Shown: positions 1-8,438 of the stretch, in pieces | Numbering within the stretch: the first letter of the stretch is position 1 | How the letters are laid out: each line of letters starts with the position of its first letter | Origin: Pseudomonas extremaustralis | Lineage (GTDB): Bacteria; Pseudomonadota; Gammaproteobacteria; Pseudomonadales; Pseudomonadaceae | Direction: 5' to 3' | Length of the DNA stretch: 64,000 nt | Assembly: GCF_900102035.1 (NCBI RefSeq) | Contig: NZ_LT629689.1 | Coordinates: forward strand, 2,898,001 to 2,962,000 | Notes under the pieces: model-generated | What the model saw: the letters and a program-made list of their open reading frames with translations, nothing else | Database searches by the model: none | Told to the model about the DNA's origin: nothing | Made by a program: the position numbers and the translations under genes

Positions 1-561
1 TTCGATGTGGTCGTGCTCGACCTAATGCTGCCGGGCGAAGACGGCTTGTCGCTGTGCCGTTGGCTGCGCGGCGAATCGGACATCCCGATCCTGATGCTCA
101 CCGCTCGCTGCGAACCCACGGACCGCATCATCGGCCTGGAACTGGGCGCCGACGACTATATGTCCAAGCCTTTCGAGCCCCGTGAGCTGGTGGCGCGCAT
201 CCAGACCATCCTGCGCCGCGTGCGTGACGATCGCACTGAACAGCGCGCCAATATCCGCTTCGACAACTGGCGACTCAACAGCGTGCTGCGCCAACTGGTG
301 GCCGACGATGGCCTGGTGGTGCCACTGTCCAATGCTGAATTCCGCCTGTTGTGGGTGTTTATCGAACGTCCGCGCCGCGTGCTGAGCCGCGAACAATTGC
401 TGGATGCCGCCCGGGGCCGCTCCATCGAAGCCTTTGATCGCAGCATCGACTTGCTGGTCTCGCGCCTGCGCCAAAAACTGGGGGATGACCCAAAGGCACC
501 GCAGTTGATCAAGACTGTGCGTGGCGAAGGCTACCTGTTCGACGCCCGGGATATCGGCTGA
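1..561 (+). CDS. OmpR-family response regulator (5' end outside window)
   Basis: This is the C-terminal part of a two-component response regulator; the reading frame is open at base 1, so the N-terminus lies upstream of the window. The visible receiver part has the phosphoacceptor region (VLDLMLPGEDG) and the conserved lysine in MSKPFEP. It is followed by an OmpR-type winged helix ending in the usual KTVRGEGYLF strand. The stop codon overlaps the start of the kinase gene by one base (TGATG), so the two are co-transcribed and very likely a cognate pair. The family acts as a DNA-binding transcription factor once phosphorylated; the stimulus and target genes cannot be read from the sequence. Confidence 0.93.
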   Translation, partial: FDVVVLDLMLPGEDGLSLCRWLRGESDIPILMLTARCEPTDRIIGLELGADDYMSKPFEPRELVARIQTILRRVRDDRTEQRANIRFDNWRLNSVLRQLVADDGLVVPLSNAEFRLLWVFIERPRRVLSREQLLDAARGRSIEAFDRSIDLLVSRLRQKLGDDPKAPQLIKTVRGEGYLFDARDIG

Positions 562-1610
562 TGCGTGCCCCCTTCAACACACTGTTCGGTCGGCTGTTCG
601 GCGTGTTGCTGGTGGCAATTGTGCTCGCCCATGGACTGGCATATTTCTGGTTTCACCATTACGGCCAACCGCCCCCACCGCCGCCACCGCGCCCTGAACA
701 GTTTATCGAACCGCCCGATGGAGCAAGGCCGCCGCCGCCACGCGAGAACAGCGACCGTCCCTGGTTCGGCGGTCCCGTGGTGCCCCTGACCTTTCAATTT
801 TTCTCGCTGATCATCGCGGCCTGGTACGGTGCCAAACTGCTGAGCCGCCCGATCCAGCGCCTGAGCGAAGCAGCCGAACGTTTGAGCCTGGACCTGGACA
901 GCCCCCCACTCGACGAATCCGGGCCTCGGGAAGCGCGGCAGGCGGCATTGACCTTCAATCTGATGCAAAAACGTATCCGCGAGCAGGTCAGCCAGCGCGC
1001 GCGCATGCTGGGGGCGGTCTCCCATGACCTGCGCACCCCGCTGTCACGCCTCAAGCTGCGCCTGGAACAGATCGAGGACACGCGGTTGCAAGGCCAGATG
1101 CGCCAGGACCTGAACGACATGATCGGCATGCTCGACGCCACCCTGAGCTACCTGCACGAACAGCGCACCAGCGAAACCCGGCAGTGGCTGGATGTGCAGG
1201 CGTTGGTGGAGTCCATGAGTGAAAACGCCCAGGATCAGGGCAGCGATGTGCAGTTCGCCGGCACCTGCGCGCCCTTGCAAGTGCAGCCGATGGCACTGCG
1301 TTCGTGCCTCAACAACCTGATCGATAATGCATTGCGCTACGCCGGCAGCGCGCGCCTGGAGCTGGACGACAGCCGCGAGGCCCTGGTTATCCGGGTGATC
1401 GACCATGGTCCGGGGATTGCCACGGATAAACGCGAGACGGTGTTCGAGCCGTTCTATCGGCTGGAAGGCTCGCGCAACCGCAACTCCGGCGGCGTTGGCC
1501 TGGGCATGACCATTGCCAAGGACGCGGTTGAGCGCCTCGGCGGCCGCCTGACCCTGGAAGAGACCCCGGGCGGAGGCTTGACCGCCGTGATGTGGCTGCC
1601 AAGGGCTTAG
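561..1610 (+). CDS. EnvZ-type sensor histidine kinase
   Basis: A 349-residue inner-membrane sensor kinase. The first transmembrane helix is about residues 9-30. A short periplasmic loop follows, strikingly rich in proline (a run of seven Pro near residue 40, more near residue 57). The second helix is about residues 72-92, followed by HAMP, a HisKA domain with phospho-accepting His155 (SHDLRTP) and a HATPase domain with N box (NLIDNALRYA), G1 (DHGPGIA), F (FEPFYR) and G2 (GGVGLGM) motifs. It starts at the stop of the response regulator gene and overlaps the end of the convergent permease gene by 4 bases. The loop of about 40 residues is small for a folded sensor domain, so the signal may be sensed through the membrane or by a partner. 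Confidence 0.93.
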   Translation: MRAPFNTLFGRLFGVLLVAIVLAHGLAYFWFHHYGQPPPPPPPRPEQFIEPPDGARPPPPRENSDRPWFGGPVVPLTFQFFSLIIAAWYGAKLLSRPIQRLSEAAERLSLDLDSPPLDESGPREARQAALTFNLMQKRIREQVSQRARMLGAVSHDLRTPLSRLKLRLEQIEDTRLQGQMRQDLNDMIGMLDATLSYLHEQRTSETRQWLDVQALVESMSENAQDQGSDVQFAGTCAPLQVQPMALRSCLNNLIDNALRYAGSARLELDDSREALVIRVIDHGPGIATDKRETVFEPFYRLEGSRNRNSGGVGLGMTIAKDAVERLGGRLTLEETPGGGLTAVMWLPRA

Positions 1611-2668
1611 AGGGGCTTGTCTTCGTGACGCCCCTGGGCCTGAGTCGCGCTCCAATCCATCAGCAGACTGTACGCGACCGCCAGCAACGTTGGACCGATA
1701 AACAGGCCGATAAAGCCAAAGGCGATCAACCCACCGAACACGCCCAGCAATACGATCACCAGCGGCAGGTTGCCACCGCGACTGATCAGGTAAGGCTTGA
1801 GCACGTTGTCCACGCCGCTGATGACGAACGTGCCCCATACGCCGAGGAACACCGCGTAGGTGTAATCGCCCTTCCACGCCAGCCAGGCCGTGGCCGGGAT
1901 CCACACCAGCGGCGGGCCCATGGGGATCAGGCTCAGCAGGAAAGTCACGATCCCCAGCACCAGCGCGCCCGGCACACCAGCGATCAGGAAGCCGATCAGC
2001 GCCAGCACAGCCTGGGCAGCGGCTGTGCCGATCACCCCATTGACCACCCGTTGCACGGTACCGGCCACCAGTTCGATGTAGTAACCCGCACGTTCGCCGA
2101 TCAAGCGCTCCAGCAAGCGGTGCACGAACATGGCCAGACGCGGCCCGTCGCGGTAGAAAAAGAACACGAACACCAGGCTCAGGGTCAACTCGAGAATACC
2201 GCCACCGATCTGCGCGCTGCGTGCCAGCAGCCAGTTACCGACCTGCCCCAGATACGGCTTGAGGCTGACCATCAACGCCGCGCCCTGCTGATCGATGCTG
2301 TTCCACATCGCCACCAGGCGCTCGCCGACAAACGGGATCGCACCCAGCCAGCTCGGCGCCTCAGGCAAGCCGTCGACCTGTATGTCCTTGATCAACGCCA
2401 CGGCATCGCGCACATGGTCAGCCAGGTTGAACCCCAGCCACACCAACGGCACCGCCACCAGCAGCATCCAACCCAGGGTCAGGATTCCGGCAGCCAGGGA
2501 TTCCCGACCGCCCAGCCAGCGCGTGAGCAGCACCATCAACGGCCAACTGGCAAAGGCCAGCACCGCGCCCCAGAACAGCGCCGACCAGAACGGCGCCATC
2601 ACCCAGAAGCTGGCCCCGAACAGCACCAACAGCAGGATTTGCACCAGCAGGCGATCGTTATTGAGCAT
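1607..2668 (-). CDS. AI-2E family transporter (PerM/YdiK-like permease)
   Basis: A 353-residue polytopic membrane protein of the AI-2E transporter family (PF01594). It has paired hydrophobic helices at the N-terminus (about residues 8-50 and 60-80), a central amphipathic segment (about 85-150) and a cluster of helices in the C-terminal half, with the family-typical Gly/Pro-rich run around LSLIPMGPPLVWIP. Members have been linked to export of autoinducer-2 or to ion/proton exchange; the substrate of this one is unknown. It is the last gene of a leftward series, 72 bases after the DUF4892 gene, and its stop overlaps the convergent kinase gene by 4 bases. No good Shine-Dalgarno is visible, so the start is less certain than the rest. 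Confidence 0.88.
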   Translation of the reverse strand: MLNNDRLLVQILLLVLFGASFWVMAPFWSALFWGAVLAFASWPLMVLLTRWLGGRESLAAGILTLGWMLLVAVPLVWLGFNLADHVRDAVALIKDIQVDGLPEAPSWLGAIPFVGERLVAMWNSIDQQGAALMVSLKPYLGQVGNWLLARSAQIGGGILELTLSLVFVFFFYRDGPRLAMFVHRLLERLIGERAGYYIELVAGTVQRVVNGVIGTAAAQAVLALIGFLIAGVPGALVLGIVTFLLSLIPMGPPLVWIPATAWLAWKGDYTYAVFLGVWGTFVISGVDNVLKPYLISRGGNLPLVIVLLGVFGGLIAFGFIGLFIGPTLLAVAYSLLMDWSATQAQGRHEDKPL

Positions 2669-2740
2669 GGAGTATCTCTAGAAGAAGGCTGTAAGAAGAG
2701 AGCTTAGGCGAACGGCACGGGTCCGTTCGCCCGGTGGCGT

Positions 2741-3559
2741 TCAGCGTATCAGATGCACATGCAAGCCTTTGGTTTCAGCGCTGCCGGTTTCCATGCGCGC
2801 GCCACGCACGCCCTTTTCGATCAGGGCCTGGCGCCAGGCTTCGGCATTCGGCCCGGTCAAGCTGACGCGCAACGTGGTATCGAGGTTCAACCCACGGGAA
2901 ATCAGGGTCAGCCAGGTTTCATCCGGCTCGGCACCGAGCGCGGGGAAGTCCAGCTCGCCGGTGCTTTTCAGTTCGCGCAACAACGTCGCCGAGGTAGGCA
3001 ACAGCCCACCCAGCGGCGCGCTGGCATCCAGTTGCTCGACGTGCAGGTAGGCGCGGCGGTTACCCCGCGTAATACCGTAAAGCGCAATCAGGGAGTTTGC
3101 CTGCGGCTCGGCCAGGCGCAGCAACAGGTATTCCTGCTGGCTGTCGGCCCCCACCAGCTTGGCATTGCCGAAAATCTCGTTGGCCCACAGGCTGCTCTCA
3201 CCGCAATCGCGGGCCTTGCACCAGAACAACAATTGCGCGCCCTTTTGCTGCAAGGCTTCACGGGTGGCGGTAAAGGCGTCGCTGGAGGTGTGTTCGGCGG
3301 GCAGTTCGTAGGTGATGGCTGTGGCTTGGCCGCGTGCGATGGCCTGGTCTTCGTAACGCAGTTGGCCACTGATCTTGCGGATCGCCCCCATCGGGTAAAT
3401 GCGCTCTTTTTCTTCGGCGGGACGGTAGTCGACGATTTGTGAGTCGATCTGGCGGGCTACTGCGGGCAAGTCCTGGCTGCCCGGCACATCGGCGGCGAAT
3501 ACCAATGGGCTGAATGCACACAGCCCCAGGAAACGGATACATCCTTTACGCAGGCTCAT
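2741..3559 (-). CDS. DUF4892 domain-containing periplasmic protein
   Basis: A 272-residue exported protein. The N-terminus has a basic start, a hydrophobic core and a likely signal peptidase I site after ...LVFAA (about residue 23). The mature part matches what I know of DUF4892 proteins, which are common in pseudomonads and have no assigned function. It contains two cysteines in WCKARDCGES, possibly a disulfide or metal site, and ends in a compact predicted alpha/beta segment. It lies between two hydrolase genes upstream and a permease gene downstream, all on the same strand. I infer envelope localisation and nothing more specific. Confidence 0.82.
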   Translation of the reverse strand: MSLRKGCIRFLGLCAFSPLVFAADVPGSQDLPAVARQIDSQIVDYRPAEEKERIYPMGAIRKISGQLRYEDQAIARGQATAITYELPAEHTSSDAFTATREALQQKGAQLLFWCKARDCGESSLWANEIFGNAKLVGADSQQEYLLLRLAEPQANSLIALYGITRGNRRAYLHVEQLDASAPLGGLLPTSATLLRELKSTGELDFPALGAEPDETWLTLISRGLNLDTTLRVSLTGPNAEAWRQALIEKGVRGARMETGSAETKGLHVHLIR

Positions 3560-3673
3560 CGGATCGTTGAGCCCTGGCCATCGGAGGTCGCTGCTGTTTT
3601 CAGATCAGTGTCGAGATAGTGCATGGTTGACTCCCTTTCGATCCGCCCAGCCTCGGCAGTTGACCGCGCCAAG

Positions 3674-4534
3674 TCAAGGCATGGAGAAGAACCGATTGAA
3701 ACAGCCTGCAACAAGGATCGCGCCAGACTCGTCATTCAAGTGCAAATGATGGCCACCTGGCAGGGTTGTCACGGTAAAGGGTAGCTGGGAAAGCAATTCG
3801 GGATGTTTCGCCAGCATGCCGTCAGCGGCGACCACCAACTGTGCAGGGCACCCTACGCGGCGCACGAATGCCATGGCTTGTTCGTCAGTCAGACGCACCG
3901 GCGAGGCCAGGGTCAAACGGCTATCCGTACGCCAGGTGTAGCCCCCCGGCACCGGCATCAAACCACGCTGGGCCAGCAGTTCGGCGGCTTCGCGACTGAC
4001 GGCCACCAGGCCTTTCATCCGCACTTCAACCGCGCGTTCAAGGGTGTCGTAGACCGGCTTGCGCTTGTCCCGCAGGTCCAGTTGCGCCTGCAACGCCATG
4101 CCCAGTCGCTCGGCAGCGTTCTCGCCACTGGCGGTGGGAGGGATCACGCCGTCGATCAACGCCAGGTGCGTCACGCGCTCCGGCAAGGCACCGGCCAGCA
4201 CCAGGGATACGATGGCGCCAAGGGAATGGCCAAGTAATGCAAAACGTTTCCAACCCAGTTGCTCGGCCACTTGCAGCACGTCTGAGACGTAATCCCACAA
4301 GGCATACCCCGCACCTGCGGGACGATGCGCCGAATGCCCATGCCCCGCCATATCCAGGGCCACGATGCGCAAGCCCACAAGCTTCGGCGCCAGGCGCGCA
4401 AAGCTGTTGGCATTGTCCAGCCAGCCATGCAGGGCGATCACCGGTAAACCGTCCTCGGGACCATACAGGTGGGCCGCCAACTCGATATGCGGCAGGCTCA
4501 GGCGAACCTCTTCGACGGATGTGCTCATGCGCAA
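3674..4534 (-). CDS. alpha/beta hydrolase (first of a tandem pair)
   Basis: A 286-residue cytoplasmic alpha/beta-fold hydrolase. Visible family marks are the oxyanion-hole HG of ALHGWLDN, the nucleophile elbow GHSLG (serine between His and Leu) and the C-terminal catalytic His in LPGGHHLHL. No signal peptide is seen. Its start codon overlaps the end of the neighbouring hydrolase gene by 10 bases, so the two are translationally coupled. In P. aeruginosa two hydrolase genes also sit in tandem at this place near gpsA and fabAB, from memory. The substrate is unknown; esterase, lipase or epoxide hydrolase activity is possible. Confidence 0.88.
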   Translation of the reverse strand: MRMSTSVEEVRLSLPHIELAAHLYGPEDGLPVIALHGWLDNANSFARLAPKLVGLRIVALDMAGHGHSAHRPAGAGYALWDYVSDVLQVAEQLGWKRFALLGHSLGAIVSLVLAGALPERVTHLALIDGVIPPTASGENAAERLGMALQAQLDLRDKRKPVYDTLERAVEVRMKGLVAVSREAAELLAQRGLMPVPGGYTWRTDSRLTLASPVRLTDEQAMAFVRRVGCPAQLVVAADGMLAKHPELLSQLPFTVTTLPGGHHLHLNDESGAILVAGCFNRFFSMP

Positions 4535-5328
4535 CTGCGCTCCCGGGCTTGCCAGCGGGAGAACAGATCCTTGATCAAGGTGGCGGTGTCCTGCGGGCGC
4601 TCAAGGGGGAACATGTGACCACCGGGCATGGTGAGCATTTCGCCCATGGGCAGGCGCCCGACGCCGGTGACGTGGTGACGCATCACCACCCGGCTTTGCC
4701 GACCGCGCACCACCGCCAGTGGCACTTTCAATTGACGCACCTGGCCTGGACTGGTGTGGGGCACGCCACGGTAGATACTGATTTCGGTGGCCGGGTCGAA
4801 GCGCAAGCGCAGGCGATCGCCCACTTGCTGAAGGCCATGTTGCAGGTAGGCATCGAAGCATTCCGGGTCGAAGCCGCGAAACAGGGTCTTGCCGGCAAAG
4901 TAGCTGCGGGCGGCATCCAGGTCGCTGAACTCCTCACGCCGGCCCAGGGTGCGACCGGCCGGAGTCAGGCGGTCGATGAAACCGAAGCGCTTGGCAGCGC
5001 GGATCACCCAGCGGTCGGCGCGGGTCAGTACCGGCGAATCCAGCATCACCACGCCGCGATACAGGTGCGGACAACGCATGGCCGCATGCAAATGCAACAC
5101 GCCACCCAGGGAGTGGCCCACGCCCCATACCGGTTCGGGTTGCAACTCCAGATGGTGGATCAGTTCGTCCACCAGGTTCTGCCAGTTATCGTCCACCGGA
5201 AACCTGGGGTCGTGACCGTGCTGGGGCAGGTGCGCCACCGTATATTCCGGGGCCAGGGCGGCAAACAGCTTGCCGTAGGTAGCCGAAGGGAACCCATTGG
5301 CGTGGGCAAAAAACACGTGCTGCGACAT
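4525..5328 (-). CDS. alpha/beta hydrolase (second of a tandem pair)
   Basis: A 267-residue alpha/beta hydrolase with nucleophile elbow GHSLGG and a C-terminal catalytic histidine in PGGHMFPLERP, both typical of serine esterases of the fold. The N-terminus (FFAHANGFPSATYGKLF) resembles members that keep HANG in place of the usual oxyanion-hole HG. It overlaps the downstream hydrolase by 10 bases and follows the thioesterase gene by 97 bases. The two hydrolases are clearly different in sequence, so they are not a recent duplication. The substrate is not predictable; the acyl-CoA ligase and thioesterase upstream suggest acyl esters. Confidence 0.88.
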   Translation of the reverse strand: MSQHVFFAHANGFPSATYGKLFAALAPEYTVAHLPQHGHDPRFPVDDNWQNLVDELIHHLELQPEPVWGVGHSLGGVLHLHAAMRCPHLYRGVVMLDSPVLTRADRWVIRAAKRFGFIDRLTPAGRTLGRREEFSDLDAARSYFAGKTLFRGFDPECFDAYLQHGLQQVGDRLRLRFDPATEISIYRGVPHTSPGQVRQLKVPLAVVRGRQSRVVMRHHVTGVGRLPMGEMLTMPGGHMFPLERPQDTATLIKDLFSRWQARERSCA

Positions 5329-5425
5329 ACCGGCCCCACCTTCAAAAACAGAAATCGATTGTCACCATGCCCGGGCAGCTCAGCAATGACTGTAACTGCC
5401 AGGAATGATGACACTCACGCCACGC

Positions 5426-5869
5426 CTATCGCGCCGGCGGGTTCTCGCCCAAGGGCACCACGGCCATGGTCAGGCGCGAGACACAACTGGCCTTACCGTC
5501 ATCGTTGCTCAAGCGAATGTCCCACACCTGGGTGGTGCGACCGATATGGATCGCCTTGGCCACTGCCGTTACCCGCCCGCTGCGCACCCCACGCAGGTGG
5601 TTGGCGTTGACCTCCAGGCCCACGCAATAGAACTTGCTGGCGTCGACGCACAGGTAAGCGGCCATGGATCCGACAGTCTCGGCCAACACCACCGACGCAC
5701 CACCGTGCAGCAGGCCAAAGGGCTGATGGGTGCGCTGATCGACCGCCATGCTGGCGGTCAACGAGTCGTCGTCGAAGCTTTCAAAGCGGATATCCAGCAG
5801 CTCGCCGATGGTGTTTTTCTGGCTGGCGTTGAGTTGCTCGATGTGCGGTTGGGTACGCCACAGGCTCAT
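5426..5869 (-). CDS. hotdog-fold acyl-CoA thioesterase (YdiI/PaaI-like)
   Basis: A 147-residue single hotdog domain. The hallmark is HGGASVVLAETVGS around residues 55-68, where the HGG turn and the Glu/Thr on the long helix form the active site of the PaaI/YdiI/EntH group. The usual activity is hydrolysis of acyl- or aroyl-CoA in the cytoplasm as a homotetramer. It starts 30 bases after the acyl-CoA ligase gene, and the two together could make and remove an acyl-CoA intermediate. Length is normal for the family. Confidence 0.9.
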   Translation of the reverse strand: MSLWRTQPHIEQLNASQKNTIGELLDIRFESFDDDSLTASMAVDQRTHQPFGLLHGGASVVLAETVGSMAAYLCVDASKFYCVGLEVNANHLRGVRSGRVTAVAKAIHIGRTTQVWDIRLSNDDGKASCVSRLTMAVVPLGENPPAR

Positions 5870-5899
5870 AGGGTTGTCCTTTTGGGTTTTATGATGACC

Positions 5900-7549
5900 C
5901 TAATCCTGCCACAGAACGGCGTCCGTGCGCTCGCTCCAGGATTGGAACTGTGCACCATAAGTCGCTTCGATCACGTTGCGCTTGATCTTCAAGGTCGGGG
6001 TCAGAAAACCGTTTTCCACCGCCCAACTGTCCTTGACCACGACCAGTTGGCGCAAACGCTCATGTTTATCCAGGGCTTGGTTGACCTGTTCCAGCCAGCG
6101 TTCAAGGCTGCTGTGCAACGCTTGCCGGTCCTGGTCCACGGCCGACAGCACACACAGACCGATCGGCGCGATGAGGCCGTCGCCGACCACGCATACCTGC
6201 TCGATGCGCGCATGTTCGGCCAGGCGGTTTTCAATCGGCGCAGGGGCCACGTACTTGCCTTTACTGGTCTTGAAGATTTCCTTGAGCCGTCCGGTCAGGC
6301 GCAGGTGGCCATCGGCGTCCTGCTCGCCCTTGTCGCCGGTGCGCAGGAAGCCGTCGGCGGTGAGGGTCTCAAGGGTTTTTTCCGGGTCCTTGAAATAGCC
6401 GACCATGGTCGCACCGCTGCGTACCTGCACCTCGCCCGTGGGGTCGATACGCACTTCAACTTCCGGGCAAGGCAGGCCGATCCAACCGATTTTCTGCTGC
6501 CCTGGGCGGCAGACATGGGAGTAACCGCAGCTTTCGGTCATGCCGTATACCTCCAGTACATCCAGGCCCAGGCGCTGATACCAGCGCAACAGTGCCTCAG
6601 GCACCGGCGCCGCACCGGACAGCGCAATGCGCAAAGCGTCCAGGCCCAGGCCGGCAAGCACCTTGTGCCCCACGCGCTTGCCGATAAAGGGCAGTTGCAA
6701 CAAGGTATCGAGGCGTTTCGCCGGGACCTTGGCGTAGACGCCCATCTGGAATTTGGTCCAAATCCGCGGCACACCGAACAATGCCGTCGGCCGCGCCCTG
6801 CGCAGGTCTGTCAGAAAGGTGTCTAGGCTTTGCGCGAAAAACACCGTTTGCCCGGTATAGATCGCGGCCATCTCCACAAACATCCGCTCCGCCACATGAC
6901 ACAGCGGCAAGTAGGACAGCAGCCGATCCTCCTCGCCCAAGCCAAACAACTCAGTGCCCCGCGTTGCCGCAAAGCCCAGGGCGCCAAAGCTGTGCATCAC
7001 GCCTTTGGGCAAACCGGTGGTGCCGGAGGTATAGATGAGGGTGGCAAGGTCCGAAGCGCCGGGCAGCGGACCATCCTGGAGTGGCTGGCAGGCTTGCAGG
7101 TCGGCCCAACTGAAATCGAACGGGCCGGCCGGGCACAACGGCAGGCTGACGGTCGGCACGCCCGCCGGCACACCGGGGGCCATGGCAGGCCAATCGTCGA
7201 GTTTGCCGATAAACACCAGCGCCGCCTCGGAGTGGGTCAGCACATGGGCGACGGAATCGGCGGTGAGGTTCGGATACAGCGGCACCGACACATGCCCAGC
7301 CATCCAGATCGCCAGGTCGGCGATGATCCAGTGGGCGCAATTTTTCGAGATCAGGGCAATGTGCGAACCAGGCGGTAATGCCCTGGCGCGCAACCACTGC
7401 GCAGCGCAACGGGCCTGGTGGCCGACCTCACCCCAGGTGAGCGTCTGCACCTCGCCCGCATCAAGGGGCTGCACCAGAAAGGGTTTGCGCGGATGCCGCG
7501 CTTCACGTTCGAAGAAGACCTGCAACGGCAAACGAACAGCGACGGGCAT
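5900..7549 (-). CDS. AMP-forming acyl-CoA ligase (AMP-binding family)
   Basis: A 549-residue adenylate-forming enzyme. Motif A is YTSGTTGLPKG, followed by the YGMTES motif and the hinge/motif with GDKGE...GRLKEIFKTSKGKYVAP. The last part fits long-chain fatty acyl-CoA synthetases, where the conserved lysines lie near the KGKY segment. I chose the ATG at 7549 because it follows AAAGGAG by 7 bases; an upstream ATG at 7591 would add 14 residues with no such site. It would activate a carboxylic acid, probably a medium or long fatty acid, with ATP and CoA. The downstream thioesterase and the gpsA/fabAB surroundings support a lipid role. Confidence 0.92.
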   Translation of the reverse strand: MPVAVRLPLQVFFEREARHPRKPFLVQPLDAGEVQTLTWGEVGHQARCAAQWLRARALPPGSHIALISKNCAHWIIADLAIWMAGHVSVPLYPNLTADSVAHVLTHSEAALVFIGKLDDWPAMAPGVPAGVPTVSLPLCPAGPFDFSWADLQACQPLQDGPLPGASDLATLIYTSGTTGLPKGVMHSFGALGFAATRGTELFGLGEEDRLLSYLPLCHVAERMFVEMAAIYTGQTVFFAQSLDTFLTDLRRARPTALFGVPRIWTKFQMGVYAKVPAKRLDTLLQLPFIGKRVGHKVLAGLGLDALRIALSGAAPVPEALLRWYQRLGLDVLEVYGMTESCGYSHVCRPGQQKIGWIGLPCPEVEVRIDPTGEVQVRSGATMVGYFKDPEKTLETLTADGFLRTGDKGEQDADGHLRLTGRLKEIFKTSKGKYVAPAPIENRLAEHARIEQVCVVGDGLIAPIGLCVLSAVDQDRQALHSSLERWLEQVNQALDKHERLRQLVVVKDSWAVENGFLTPTLKIKRNVIEATYGAQFQSWSERTDAVLWQD

Positions 7550-7634
7550 GGGACGCGCTCCTTTGTGGTCCGACGATAGCCAACCAAGCACTTGCTCGGC
7601 TGACTATATAGCACACACAAAGCAGCGACAAAGC

Positions 7635-8084
7635 CTACGGATTCTTCACACTGACCAGGCTCATCAGCCCCGCCAGTGGGAACTCTCCCTCCAATTCCGC
7701 CAGGCTGGCGGTGTACATCGGTTGTGGCTGACGCTGATGACCATGCCGCAGAAAGCCGATCAAGTTGCCCACCAGCGGCTGGTGGCTGACCAACAGCACA
7801 TTCTCATCGGCGTCGAGTTTCTCCAGCACCTGTTGCGGATTGCCTTCCGGCGTCAGCCACGGCACCGTGCGGATGTCCGGTTCGAAACCCAACGCCTCGC
7901 GTACCAACTGTGCGGTCTGCTGTGCCCGTACATAGGGGCTGGCGAAAATCGCGTCGATGGGCTGGCCGATCAGGTGCGCCGCGCTGCGCAACGCTTCGGC
8001 GCGGCCCTGTTCGGTGAGGTTGCGCTCGGCGTCCGTCCGCGCATGCGCTTGCGCCTCACCGTGGCGCAAAATCCACACCTTCAC
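7635..8084 (-). CDS. sixA: phosphohistidine phosphatase SixA
   Basis: A 149-residue member of the histidine phosphatase (RHG) superfamily. The catalytic RHG lies at residues 7-9 (His8 being the phospho-accepting residue) and the second active-site His is His101 in VSHQP. The compact length without an insertion identifies the SixA subgroup, which removes phosphate from histidine of phosphotransfer proteins, including the nitrogen PTS protein in E. coli. The start overlaps the end of the DUF4389 gene by 4 bases (ATGA), so it is translationally coupled. Confidence 0.93.
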   Translation of the reverse strand: MKVWILRHGEAQAHARTDAERNLTEQGRAEALRSAAHLIGQPIDAIFASPYVRAQQTAQLVREALGFEPDIRTVPWLTPEGNPQQVLEKLDADENVLLVSHQPLVGNLIGFLRHGHQRQPQPMYTASLAELEGEFPLAGLMSLVSVKNP

Positions 8085-8428
8085 AGTTTTGGCTCTTCAT
8101 CACGCACCGGATGTGGCGCCGGCGGCACGCTATGGGCCGCCTCGCCCTCGGGTACGCGCGGGGTGGGCCAATCGTCGAACGGCCAAGGCTTTTGCTCGGT
8201 ATGGAAGCTGCCGAAACGGCCGATCTGCGCCAGGAACTGGCTGAGGCTGTCGCCGAAGTTCATCAGCCCCAGGTTCGGCGCGCCATAGATCAGGCGGTAA
8301 ATCAGTTGCACCACCACCAACGCGCCGAGCAGGAACTGGGCCACTTGCCACACCAGGGCAAATACCAGCATCCACAGGATGCGCAGGGCAATGGATTCGT
8401 ACTTGGGCGCTGCTTTCGGATCGTTCAT
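8081..8428 (-). CDS. DUF4389 membrane protein
   Basis: A 115-residue protein with two adjoining hydrophobic segments (about residues 13-55) and a proline-rich, charged C-terminal tail (about 80-115) likely in the cytoplasm. It matches the DUF4389 family of small membrane proteins. The ATG at 8428 follows GAGGAACGCGCC; an ATG further up would run back into gpsA. It sits 10 bases after gpsA and overlaps sixA by 4 bases, so the three form one transcription unit. No function is known. Confidence 0.85.
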   Translation of the reverse strand: MNDPKAAPKYESIALRILWMLVFALVWQVAQFLLGALVVVQLIYRLIYGAPNLGLMNFGDSLSQFLAQIGRFGSFHTEQKPWPFDDWPTPRVPEGEAAHSVPPAPHPVRDEEPKL

Positions 8429-8438
8429 GGCGCGTTCC

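Noticed and set aside
5900..7591. Longer start of the acyl-CoA ligase at 7591
   Set aside because: The ATG at 7549 has a good AAAGGAG and begins at conserved sequence.
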